From Gymnothorax reevesii (lineage: Eukaryota > Chordata > Actinopteri > Anguilliformes > Muraenidae): a stretch of DNA of 64,000 bases. This document shows, one piece after another, positions 35,091 to 45,289 of the stretch; position 1 is the first letter of the stretch, and each line of letters opens with the position of its first letter. Both the position numbers and the translations under genes were made by a program. Below the pieces are notes generated by a model, which ran no database searches, was not told where the DNA came from, and saw only the letters and a list, made by a program, of their open reading frames with translations. The stretch spans positions 42,410,930 through 42,474,929 of the forward strand of contig CM056588.1 of assembly GCA_029721435.1 (NCBI GenBank), read 5' to 3'.

Positions 35091-36015
35091 CATTGCTTAT
35101 CCGTCCAAGCACAGAAAATATCACGTGGTAAGATTTAAATGGAGATGGTAATAAGACAAGAGTGAGAGTATACTGTATTGGAGGGCTAAAATATAAAAAT
35201 AGTGGCAAAGCCACCGTGCCTGCTGGCCAAATATGGCCAAAATCGAACTTGGCCTAGATGTTCGTCCCATATACACGCTTGTAAAACATGAAAAGGATCC
35301 ATGAAAAACTGAAGACGCTAGAGCGCTAAAAAGGCAAAAAAAATTTACAGATGCATGGACACACAACAGACCACCAGGAAGGCATGTAACCACAGCATTA
35401 GCTATCATCCGTGCCCCAATGATGAAAGCTCTTTCAAAGCCTCTTTTGATCTTCTCCTCTTGCTGTTTTGACCCACAATCGGGGTTAACTTGACCTGCAC
35501 AGTAATTTTACACTCGTTGCTGAGTATGAGAGGTTCTTTGGTTTATTGTATTGCGCAGTGCTCCTGTGTGCATACTTCAGCATTTGTGATGTTCTGCCGC
35601 TATTTTATTTGGGGTTCTGACCAGCTCCACCTGCAGTGTGCAATAAATGACTTGATAATTACATCACAGGGAATTCAGCGATAAAAAATGGATTTAATCT
35701 CTCACCCTAGAATTAGGGGCGGATACATGCTTCGGTCTGCTTGGGTGCCGTCTTAGCGTAAGGATTGGCCTCACTCGCTGGGATAAACCTTGGCGGGGCC
35801 GGTGCTCACAATGGGTTGAAGTGAAAACCTGGCTGGATGATGGATTCTCTGGAGCAGGTTTGGTCACCACTGAGCATTCTGAATTGTAGGACATCCTGAA
35901 TTTGTAATCTTTAGTAATTGTAATCATTCTAGATGATATTGGTGGGTTTCAGCTATGGATTATTGGCAGTGGAAAAAAGATTTGGTGGTTTTTGATTTAT
36001 GGCTCTGTATGGTAG
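35091..36015. other. Intronic stretch, nothing recognised
   Basis: Normal complexity, no supported feature. Confidence 0.4.
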
Positions 36016-36017
36016 CC

Positions 36018-36390
36018 TAGATCAATGGTGGCCGACTTTGATCCTGGAGACCCACAGGGTTAGCTGGGTTCTGTTTTTCTGAAATATAACCACTGCATTT
36101 GATGTGTTAAACCTGATGAGATGAATTATGTGCGTGATCAATTACTTGAACTCATTCCCTACGGAATATTTTTATATAAAATTGTTGCGTTTGTAGGGAA
36201 AATTTTTCTCAAAAATTACGCAATATAAAGTTTTGAAGTACAGGTGGCCCATTGCCGCAATTGTCAACTGATTTCATGTTTTCATTGGACTGCGAATGGT
36301 CATCCACGCCACTGGCACCGGCTTACCGTAGGGAATGGTGGAATTTGCCGCACCGTTGGCAGTGGCTTGCCATGGGGAATGAGTTATTTG
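36018..36390. mobile_element. hAT-like relic with a possible second insertion
   Basis: 'atggtggccgactttgatcc' followed by tggagacccacagggtt resembles the left arm of the hAT MITE at 23099, strongly diverged. Within it, 'aactcattccc' (near 36150) and 'gggaatgagtt' (near 36376) form a perfect 11-base inverted pair bounding about 237 bases. This is suggestive of another small element, but I find no clean target duplication. Confidence 0.4.
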
Positions 36391-36860
36391 ATCAATGAAG
36401 TTACGAGTAATGGTTTAAATCCAGCGTATCAGACTTAGATGATGCACAGCTCTAAGGTTCTGGGTGGTTCACACTTAAATAACTGGTGTGGATGCCAGCT
36501 GTGTCAGTGGTAAGTGTAAATGTAGGAGTGTGTGCTGGACTGAAGCCCTATAGGAGCGCAGTGTCAGTATGATTAATGATCATAATGGTGGTGCTGCAGT
36601 GTTGGGCTTGGCCTGCAGTAATGTCAGTATGGCCACAAGGGTGTCTTCATTGTTTTAGCATTACTCAGTGCACTGCTTGGTTTCTGGAACCCTGCACACT
36701 GGTTTGAGTGGAGCACATTTTATTTAGCGCCACTGGTCTTAAAGTTTATACAATGCTGCACTGTTGATTCCTGATCTGTGTGTCTTTTACAGGTACTATG
36801 TGTTGTATGTGAATGTGCAGCACATACACTGGCATGTGTAGTTCTGCCCACATCTCAATC
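36391..36860. other. Intronic stretch, nothing recognised
   Basis: No supported feature. Confidence 0.4.
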
Positions 36861-36867
36861 CCAGGAC

Positions 36868-36869
36868 CC

Positions 36870-36906
<37 letters not shown>

Positions 36907-37325
36907 ACACATTCCTCATACACTCACCCCATCCATCCAAATAAACCATCAGGAACACACACATGCTTGCACACACACAAATACAAAAACATGCGCGCTC
37001 TTTACACAAACACTCACTTCCACCTGGGAAAGCTACTCCTCAGAAGCACACACTTTCCCTCAAACATCTGTGTATTTGGAGGAATACACACCAATACCCA
37101 GATGCATGGGCACACTTTTGTGCACACATACTTGCCAGCGCACAAACTAACCATCAGAGCCTCATGGATGCTTTCATCCACTCATGCATAAACAGAAATT
37201 AGCGCGCGCGAGCAAATACACGCACACACGCAGACACACACACATACGCACACACAGGTTGCATGCATACACACACACACACACATACACCGCACACACA
37301 CACACGTGCGCACGTCACACACACT
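36868..37325. repeat. CA-rich tract
   Basis: (CA)n at about 36871-36910, further CA-rich DNA, a (GC)n patch at 37201-37210 and (CA)n runs at about 37215-37325. Confidence 0.9.
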
Positions 37326-37334
37326 ACCACATTA

Positions 37335-37620
37335 TAATTTCCCTTTCATGAGGACACCCCACTAAGCAGTGTTTATTGAGCATTAACGCTGCTTCGATGT
37401 GATTTAAAAAGCTTGCTTCATAAAGATCAGTCGGGTGCAATTAGCCCCGCTTTTCACTCAGCAAACATTAGCCGCTGGCTCCCTCTTTTCATCTCCAGTG
37501 CACTGCTGCTCTCTTCAAAAGAGACGGGGGAAAACCAGTCCTAATTGGGGACCACATCAAACAGGGGCTGGCACTGTCTCCCGATTACATCGCAGATTTG
37601 ACATAGGAGGATAAAAATGG
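37335..37620. other. Candidate conserved non-coding block
   Basis: Non-repetitive, A/T-leaning sequence between a CA tract and a minisatellite, with 'gatttaaaaagcttgcttca' and 'gtgcaattagcc' type words. It could be a regulatory element of kcnq1; no direct evidence. Confidence 0.2.
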
Positions 37621-37852
37621 GGTGTTAATTGTTTTTCTTGCATCTGGGGGGAAATAAGGAATGACCAACGGTTGCTTCTTCGCAACCTCGATTTGGCTTC
37701 AGATGGAGATGAGATGAGACAGTCGGGGATGGTGCGATAAACTCAGCTTCTTCACAGTGCAGATATTGTTGTGTTTGCCTTGAACCCAGTCGCTCCCCGT
37801 GTGACACTGGCCCAGGATTAGCCTGAGGGATTGTGCTGCTGGACACCCTCAT

Positions 37853-39184
37853 CTCTGCACTCCTCCTCTGTGTCCCACTCCCCCGGTGTTCCCTGCTCTG
37901 CACTCCTCCTCTGTGTCCCTCTCCCCCGGTGTTCGCTGCTCTGCACTCCTCCTCTGTGTCCCTCTCCCCCGGTGTTCCCTGCTCTGCACTCCTCCTCTGT
38001 GTCCCACTCCCCCGGTGTTCCCTGCTCTGCACTCCTCCTCTGTGTCCCTCTCCCCCGGTGTTCGCTGCTCTGCACTCCTCCTCTGTGTCCCACTCCACCG
38101 GTGTTCGCTGCTCTGCACTCCTCCTCTGTGTCCCTCTCCCCCGGTGTTCCCTGCTCTGCACTCCTCCTCTGTGTCCCACTCCCCCGGTGTTCGCTGCTCT
38201 GCAGTCCTCCTCTGTGTCCCTCTCCCCCGGTGTTCGCTGCTCTGCCCTCCTCCTCTGTGTGCCACTCCACCGGTGTTCGCTGCTCTGCACTCCTCCTCTG
38301 TGTCCCTCTCCCCCGGTGTTCCCTGCTCTGCACTCCTCCTCTGTGTCCCTCTCCCTCGGTGTTCGCTGCTCTGCAGTCCTCCTCTGTGTCCCTCTCCCCC
38401 GGTGTTCGCTGCTCTGCACTCCTCCTCTGTGTCCCACTCCCCCGGTGTTCGCTGCTCTGCACTCCTCCTCTGTGTCCCACTCCCCCGGTGTTCACTGCTC
38501 TGCACTCCTCCTCTGTGTCCCACTCCCCCGGTGTTCACTGCTCTGCACTCCTCCTCTGTGTCCCACTCCCCCGGTGTTCACTGCTCTGCACTCCTCCTCT
38601 GTGTCCCACTCCCCCAGTGTTCACTGCTCTGCACTCCTCCTCTGTGTCCCACTCCCCCGGTGTTCACTGCTCTGCACTCCTCCTCTGTGTCCCTCTCCCT
38701 CGGTGTTCACTGCTCTGCACTCCTCCTCTGTGTCCCACTCCCCCAGTGTTCACTGCTCTGCACTCCTCCTCTGTGTCCCACTCCCCCAGTGTTCACTGCT
38801 CTGCACTCCTCCTCTGTGTCCCACTCCCCCGGTGTTCACTGCTCTGCACTCCTCCTCTGTGTCCCTCTCCCTCGGTGTTCACTGCTCTGCACTCCTCCTC
38901 TGTGTCCCTCTCCCTCGGTGTTCACTGCTCTGCACTCCTCCTCTGTGTCCCACTCCCCCGGTGTTCACTGCTCTGCACTCCTCCTCTGTGTCCCTCTCCC
39001 CCGGTGTTCGCTGCTCTGCACTCCTCCTCTGTGTCCCACTCCCCCAGTGTTCACTGCTCTGCACTCCTCCTCTGTGTCCCTCTCCCCCAGTGTTCACTGC
39101 TCTGCACTCCTCCTCTGTGTCCCTCTCCCCTGGTGTTCACTGCTCTGCACTCCTCCTCTGTGTCCCTCTCCCCTGGTGTTTGCT
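37853..39184. repeat. 43-bp minisatellite, about 31 copies
   Basis: The unit is 43 bases, made of 'ctctgcactcctcctctgtg' then 'tccc(a/t)ctcccccggtgtt' then 'c(g/c/a)ctg'. About 31 tandem copies lie head-to-tail with few substitutions and almost no length change. Variant positions show an order: GTTCCCTG and GTTCGCTG forms fill the left half, GTTCACTG forms almost the whole right half from about 38490. The + strand has no stop in any frame of the unit. Since 43 is not a multiple of three, three long overlapping frames (474, 451 and 441 codons) arise. They are not genes. Confidence 0.97.
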
Positions 39185-39510
39185 ATAGTTTTCAGTTTGA
39201 GTTTTGCTTGAAGTCTTTGCATGGAGAAGAAAACCTCTGTTTGGTACACACTTGATTAACTGTCAAAACAAACCAAATTGTTTACACTTGACACAGTTTT
39301 TGTTTTGTCCTGTAATTTGCTGGCACTACAAAGAGTATCAGAAATGGCATTCTGTTTTCTTATTTGTCTCTGTTACTGTATTTTGGTTTTATTAGCTTAT
39401 TCACTAGTTGCTTTATTCAAGACTGTTGGCTTTATCACTGATATTTTTCGTTTGCTAATTTTGAAATTAACCGAACTATCTTGGCAATATTGATCTTAAA
39501 GTAATGGAAT
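39185..39510. other. Intronic stretch, nothing recognised
   Basis: A/T-rich DNA between minisatellite and Tc1-like element B. Confidence 0.4.
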
Positions 39511-39512
39511 TA

Positions 39513-40925
39513 CAGTAGTGTACAGTGATGATTATCCACGCAACAAAATATAAGATAAAATCCGGAATCAATTACTATTCTAGTATTTATTTCATGTATA
39601 GTTGGATTCTATAGATTATAATAAGTAAACAGATAATTATATGGTTAAAAATAAAAATAGTGAGAGACAGAGTCAATACCTAGGGTGGCCACTGTTTGCT
39701 TTGATTACAGAATTTAATCTTTCAGGCATAGTGTTCACAGATTTTTTATTTCTTCACTCACTAAAACATTCCATATGGTTTGAAGTTCATTCCAAGGAGA
39801 TTCTTTCGATGTTACAACAGATTTGATCAATCAGATTATGGTCTGGATTTTGACCAGGCTAAGTCATAATTTTTATGTCACCAGATGTTTCTGTCCGACT
39901 GAAATAATTCTTTCACAACTTAGTGGTGTGTTTCAGGTCGTTAATTGTTGAAAATAAAATTTGCAACCGATCAGTCTCTATCCAGACGGTAATGCGAGCC
40001 TCACAAGGATGCTGTGATACTGCTTTTCATCCATGATTCCATCGATTTTTATGAGATCACCAGCTCCTTTCAAGCATATGGGAAACATAACCCCAAAACA
40101 AAATATTGCCACCTCCATGTTTTACTAAAGGGGTTAAACAGTGATTTTTGAAATGTTCTCCAACTCTACGGCACACATAAATTCTGTGTTTGGATGAGGA
40201 CTTCTCTTATTTTGATTCATCGGTCCAAAGACTTGTTCCCTGTCCATTGGTGTCCAATCATTGAATTTCTTGGAAAACTCCAGTCTTTTCTTGATTTTGC
40301 CAACTTTTGGCGGCAACACAACCAATCAGACCATTTTCACACAGATGTCTGGAAATAGCGGATTTTAATACTTTCATCTCTTTACTGTTGGTGCTATTAA
40401 TATCATCATGGAGTCGTAGTGCTGCCAACTGCTAATTTTTTAAAAATATGAAATGCTTGATGGTGTTTCTTACAGTGCCATGGTAGCATATAACGTCTTC
40501 AACATCATGTATGGCCAACAACGCAGTTACGAACTATCGAAGAGACATCGTGTTTAACACTGTGACACAGCTCAAAGTTCATGCCACCTCAGAGGTAAAT
40601 TTGCGGAATAATGTTTCCTCTAACCACCTTAAACCAATTTTTAGCATCAATAATCATGGAATGAGCCTTCAAACAGGCTATGGAAGAGTCAAGAAAACAA
40701 AATTTCCCACACTTTTCAATTGTTTTTAAAAAATTGATGTTTTCAGTGTTTTTGTTTATTACTCATATTTTCACCCCTGTATGCTTGTAGGAATTTTTTT
40801 TTTTTTTTCTCTAATTTCCTACAGTAGTATTTTTCGATACATTTTCACGAAAAAAAATTGTTGAGAAGTAGCATATCTCCTTTCAGATGAATGCGGTGGT
40901 GTATAATCATCACTGCACACTGCTG
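39513..40925 (-). mobile_element. Tc1/mariner-like element B, degenerate
   Basis: Inverted ends 'cagtagtgtacagtgatgat' and 'atcatcactgcacactgctg' lie between TA at 39511-39512 and TA at 40926-40927. The element is about 1413 bp and differs from elements A and C. It carries a worn transposase on the minus strand and is interrupted by stops. Confidence 0.9.
40134..40325 (-). pseudogene. Tc1-like transposase fragment in element B
   Basis: The minus strand frame contains 'KKRLEFSKKFNDWTPMDREQ', matching the Tc1 transposase stretch (usually KKRLEFAK..DWT..DW..V.WSDE) just before the second catalytic aspartate. Here the WSDE box is lost (QVFGPMN). The rest of the catalytic domain is readable only in pieces. 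Confidence 0.8.
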
Positions 40926-40927
40926 TA

Positions 40928-41720
40928 TGATTTTAGCAAGTAGGCAAAATATGAAACTTAACTAAACATGAAAATAAATGAACAGAAAAGCTACAATACC
41001 ATTAAATTGTTATTTTAAATAGAGAAAGCTGGCAAGATCGGACAGGATGTGCAAGCTTGCCTGTACTACAGATGGATTTAATGAAAGGAAAAAGAAATGT
41101 GATTTTTGGCTGATCTTTATGTCCAAACTGAGAGCCCTAATACTGTTTGAATGGGTGGGTCAGGCCTAACATTGTTGTACACAGGGAGGGTTATATTTTG
41201 ATCACACAACACTTTTTTTCTCATTGTTCATTCATGTTTTTTGTGAAAATAGCAGGAACCTTTTTGTTCACATCTGCCATTTTTTTCTCATTTCATCCCA
41301 TTTTCCTTCGGTGCAAAGATCTTCTTTAATTTTTTTTAGCTGGACTGGATTTGTCTGGTGGAACTAAAACATCTTATGCAACACAACACTGTTTTTCTCT
41401 TTCAAAACAAAACATGGTAATGACAGGTAAAAAAAAAGTAAAATCAGCAGGCTTTTGAGTGGGATGAGGAGTCGTTCGCTCTCCCCCATATTCTCGCTCC
41501 TTTTGTCAATCATCCTGATGACAAATGAGATCACCCTTCGCTCTGCCTTGTTTTCATTGGCCGTTCCCTCCCTCTTGTACCCCCCCCCCCATGTCTGTGA
41601 TTCACTGGGAGAGGGGAGGATGTGATTTATGAGTCTGTGTGCTGGCACTTGTGACAGGTAACTGTGAGCAATGGCCCGTTAGGAAAGGAGAGCGCCGAGT
41701 CTGTGTGTGGTTGTATTTGT
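40928..41720. other. Intronic stretch, nothing recognised
   Basis: A/T-rich DNA with small C-run at about 41580-41590; no feature. Confidence 0.4.
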
Positions 41721-41726
41721 GCGCAT

Positions 41727-41729
41727 ATG

Positions 41730-41767
<38 letters not shown>
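41727..41767. repeat. (GT)n microsatellite
   Basis: Pure GT run, followed by a poly(A) run at about 41788 and further CA-rich DNA to 41915. Confidence 0.92.
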
Positions 41768-41770
<3 letters not shown>

Positions 41771-42171
41771 ATGGGGCTAGGATACCAAAAAAAAAAAAAC
41801 AGGATTCATACGTGTGCATGTGCGGGCAAACACTCACGCGCGCTCACTCGCACAAATACACACACACTCCTACCGACACATACAAACTCACACACTCACA
41901 TGCTCACAGACATGTAAATGGGATTGTAAGCTATTTTCATGTGTTTATGCATTTTATATTTGACAGAGTAATGCCGAAGAGACATGGCTGTTCTCTTTTG
42001 TCTGTCTAACACAGCACAGTCTGCAAAAATGTTGGATTCGTGGTCCATTTGACTGCTTCTGTGCTCAAGTGACTGACTCTTTGTTTGCTTCAGACATTCT
42101 ATACCTTCTTTACCCAACGCTGAATGAGATCAGCTCATCCTTCAGAGAAACGGGGAAGCTGCTTAGTGTCT

Positions 42172-42199
42172 GATGTCTGTCTGTCTCCTTCTCCTGCAG
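42172..42199 (+). promoter_or_regulatory. kcnq1: Splice acceptor of the kcnq1 last exon
   Basis: A clean polypyrimidine tract 'tgtctgtctccttctcctgc' leads to the AG at 42198-42199. The following base starts the coding exon in phase 0, consistent with the open frame running through the exon. Confidence 0.85.
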
Positions 42200-42400
42200 A
42201 TGGCACAGATGGACCAGACCCTACACCGCATCTCTGAATCGCTTAACATCCTGCTGGCTCAGATGGGGCAAAGGCAGGCTTCAGTGGGTGGGGCTGGTGG
42301 GCAGGGTGGGGCAGGTCACATGGGGGATGTGTTCAGTCTGCCCACCTACGAACAGCTCACTGTTCCACCTGTCAGCTTCTCCAAGGACCAGTGCTCCTGA
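42200..42400 (+). CDS. kcnq1: Terminal coding exon of kcnq1 (Kv7.1 potassium channel)
   Basis: The exon is 201 nt and gives 66 residues and a TGA stop. Residues 1-22 form a coiled coil with hydrophobic residues at 4, 8, 11, 15, 18 and 22 (perfect 4-3 heptad spacing; 'MDQTLHRISESLNIL'). A Gly-rich linker (about 28-40) follows, then 'SLPTYEQLTVP' near the C-terminus. Vertebrate KCNQ1 ends in the same order: the second half of the helix D assembly coiled coil (VTQLDQRLALI...), a Gly/Pro linker, and TLPTYEQLTVPRRGPDEGS. Kv7.1 is a plasma-membrane voltage-gated K+ channel subunit forming tetramers with KCNE partners, and this C-terminal coil drives tetramer assembly. The final tail (PVSFSKDQCS) differs from mammals. 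The internal ATG at the exon start is a codon of the spliced protein, not a start. Upstream exons are outside the window or not recognised. Teleosts may have two kcnq1 copies; I cannot tell which this is. Confidence 0.88.
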   Translation: MAQMDQTLHRISESLNILLAQMGQRQASVGGAGGQGGAGHMGDVFSLPTYEQLTVPPVSFSKDQCS

Positions 42401-42556
42401 ACTACTGTCTCTCCCATAGTCTGAGTATCTGCAAATGACAAACTGTGTCTGAGTCTCAGGGTTTAAGTCACTGACTACACACTGTGTCTGAGTCTATGTC
42501 TGAGTCATTGAGACTAAACAGTGCGTTCAGTCTTAGTGTTTAAGTTTCTGTGACTA
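42401..42556 (+). other. kcnq1: Start of kcnq1 3' UTR, already within a minisatellite
   Basis: Sixteen bases after the stop the 'gtctgagtctcag' array begins, so the UTR is made of minisatellite units. The true end of the transcript is not visible from sequence. AATAAA words occur at 42707 and 43955 (both inside Tc1-like element C), 43991 (inside the nested MITE), 46648 and 46955. Confidence 0.6.
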
Positions 42557-42939
42557 AAGAATGCTGTGAAAGAGTATTTTCCGTCTGTGATTTTTGTATA
42601 TTCGTAAATAGTTCAGATTAAACTAATTTTAATATTGGATAAAGATAACCCAAGTAAATGCCAAATGCGTTTTTTAAAAATGGACTTTATTTCATTCATT
42701 GAAGGGAATAAAAGCTATTCAAGCCTACCTGGGCCTAAGTGAAAAAGCAATTGCTCAGATTTAATTTGAAGTTAGGTTCAATTTTGCAAGACACACCCTT
42801 GCAAGATTACTGCCTGCCTGGTTGAATCTTAACATTTCTGTAATAGAACCTGACTGGCTGTGTGAAATAGGCAGTAAGCAGCATGTGATGCCATGATCAA
42901 AAGAAATTCAAGAACAGATGAGAAACAAAACTGTTCACA

Positions 42940-43900
42940 TCTGTCAGTCTGGGAAGGGTCACAAAGTCTTTTCTAAGGCTTTGGAACTCTAGCAAACCAC
43001 AGTCAGAGCCATAATTTACAAAAGGAGAAAACTTGAAACTGTGCAAAATCTTCCCAGTAGTGGCCAGCCAACCAAATTTCTCCAAGGGCAATGATTCATC
43101 CAGGAGGTCATTAAAGAACCCACGCAAATATCTGAAGAACTATACACCTCACTTGCTTCAGTTAAGGCTAGTATTCATGATTCCACAATGAGATTGAGAC
43201 CTGGCAAAAATGACATTAATGGGAGAACTGCTCGGTGAAAGCCTCAGCTGACCAAAAAGAACACAAAGGCTCATCTCATATTTGCCAAAAAAAATTTTAG
43301 AGGCCCTGTTGACTTTTGGGATAATATTCTGTGGACTGGAAGGAAAAAGTGGACCTTTTTGGAGGACATAGGTCTATTACATCTGGCGTAATGCAAACAC
43401 TGCATTCCACAGTAAGAACATCATACTATAAGTCAAACATAGCGGTGTTAATTTGTTGTTTGGGGATTCTTTGCTGTTTCAGGACATAAGCGATATGCTA
43501 TAATTAATGTGACCATGAATTCTTCTCTCTACTATAAAATTGTGGAGGAGAATGTCTTGCCATCAGTTTGCGACCTAGAACTCAAGCACAGTTGAGTTAT
43601 GCAGCAGAACAATGTTCCAAAAACACAGGCAAGTCGACCTTTGAATGATTAAAAAAAACAAAGACTAGGTTTTGGAGAGGCCTTGTCAGAGTCATGACTT
43701 GATTCTGATTGAGATGCTGTGGCACAACCATAAAAAAGTATTTCATACTCGAAAACCCTCGAATTTGGTTGAATTAAATTGGTTCTGCTGAGAAGAGTGG
43801 GCCGAAATTCCTCTGCGGTGATGTAAAAAAAACTGTCAGTTATCACAAAAGTTTGATTGCAGTTGTTGGCGCCAAGGGTGGCACGACCAGTAATTAGGTT
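42940..43900 (+). pseudogene. Tc1-like transposase relic in element C
   Basis: The + strand reads as a Tc1 transposase with many stops and shifts. An N-terminal 'HKVFSKALEL' part is followed by 'NLPSSGQPTK' (family NLPRSGRP). Further on are 'LTKKNTKAHLIFA', a 'FWDNILWTG' block where WTD(E) is altered to WTG, and a closing 'LIAVVGAKGGTTSN' stretch. The gene is dead. Confidence 0.8.
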
Positions 43901-43976
43901 TAGGGGGGGAATTGTCACATGGAAGATACATGTTTTGAAAAACTCTTTACCTGCAATAAATGAAATGAACATTTAA

Positions 43977-44139
43977 CCCTTTGAGTGCTGAATAAATTTT
44001 AAAGGAATTAAAAATGTAGTTATCCTGAGCTGTTGAAAACCTATCATGTGGAAATTCATACATGATAGGTATGCAACAGCAACCGATTTTGATATCTTAC
44101 ATCATTGGGCAACTATAGTTGCCTATGGTGCTGAAAGGG
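43977..44139. mobile_element. 163-bp TTAA-flanked MITE (piggyBac-like)
   Basis: TTAA stands at both borders (43973-43976 and 44140-44143). The element begins CCCTTTGAG and ends, inverted, with CCCTTTCAG. The TTAA duplication plus CCCTTT ends are typical of piggyBac-type elements. A small internal hairpin (ctatcatgt ... acatgatag) is present. Sequence on both sides is the tail of Tc1-like element C, so this came later. Confidence 0.75.
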
Positions 44140-44480
44140 TTAAAAGCTGGATTTTTGGATTTCTTCCCATTGTCTTTGTCTATCTTTAAATTGGTTGGAT
44201 GCGCTATCTAACAACTGGGAAGGGGGCAAGTACTACTTCACAGCATTGTAGACAGTGTCTCAGTCTCTGTGTTTGTTTCACTGACTACGCTCTATGAGTC
44301 TCAGAGTCTGCATCACTATGACTATACATTGCGGCTGAGTCTCAGTGTCTGCGTCACTGACTACACTCTGCATCTCAGTCTCAGCGTTTGAGTCTCTGGA
44401 ACTACACGCGCCGTTTGATTCTCAGTATTTGAGACACTTTGCCTAGACACTGCATCTGAGTCTTAGTGGCTGAGTCACAG

Positions 44481-45289
44481 TAGCCAAGTTTGTGATCAGA
44501 TTGTGGCTCAATCAGCATGAAATTTTCCTCAGTCCTCAGTCTAAATGAAATACCCTGGTTCAACTGAAAATCTAAGCCATTCGAACAAGATGGTGTTGTC
44601 TTTTTGATTATCAGTTCAAGTGCCGACTTCATCCCCTTCTGAGCAGTAATGAAGCCATGACATTTTATTCACATGCATGGAGAAACATCACTGCACTTAT
44701 CAAAAAATTGTCAGAGACTGTTTTAAGTGTTTTGAAAGAATTCAAACCTAGAGGCACTCGTAGAATGCATACCTCCACCAAGGCAGCACAGTCCAAATCT
44801 TCATGAGTGGGAGCAACGTTGAGTTATCGCATCATACAATTTCAAGATGGCTGCCATGGCAGCCATATTGTTTCACAGATTACGGTGAAAATCAATAGGG
44901 TCCATCCTTGATGTAATTGCAATGCAGCCACAAAATTTCAGACAAATTTGTGCCTTACTTTTTGAGTTGTTCTCAAACGGACAGACAAACAAACAAACAG
45001 GGGCAAAAACAACTTCGTTGGCAGAGGTAAATATTGTTGAATCGCCAATACTGGCTTGGTTTTATCCAGATGCTACAACAGTTAAGATGGCAACAAGTTA
45101 AACCACAACATCGGCAACACAGAAACAGATGCAGTGCAATTTGCATGACCATCTATTCTAGTTGTAGCCTACATTTCAGACGATTAAATGCGCATGATCT
45201 GTCCGATCACTTTCATGTAAGCGGTAAGTTACGATTTATTCATCCAAATGAAAAAAAAATGCATGTACACGTAGCTAATGATTACACAT
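44481..45289. repeat. Second interruption of the ~40-bp array
   Basis: Unrelated DNA stands between minisatellite parts. Its core, 44755-45030, starts with 'gaggcactcgtagaatgcat' and 'acctccaccaaggc' and ends with 'cagacaaacaaacaaacagg' plus 'acttcgttggcagaggta'. This matches a common fish repeat with 'acctccgccaagg ... gacagacaaac ... ttggcggaggt' wording. Outside the core I see no known family; the ends of the insertion are uncertain. Confidence 0.65.

Larger units (their letters stand above)
42557..44248 (+). mobile_element. Tc1-like element C, degenerate, + orientation
   Basis: The borders read 'aatgctgtgaaagagtattt' on the left and, inverted, 'agtactacttcacagcattg' on the right, next to TA. 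This corresponds to the 'cagtgctgtgaaaaagtattt' ends of a common fish Tc1-like family. Total is about 1.69 kb including a 163-bp nested MITE. Ends are placed to within a few bases because the left end is eroded. It interrupts the ~40-bp minisatellite. Confidence 0.85.

Noticed and set aside
37831..39255. Open frames of 474, 451 and 441 codons on the + strand and up to 270 on the minus strand
   Set aside because: All are readings of the 43-bp minisatellite in different frames. Minus-strand frames stop where the GTTCACTG variant introduces TGA.
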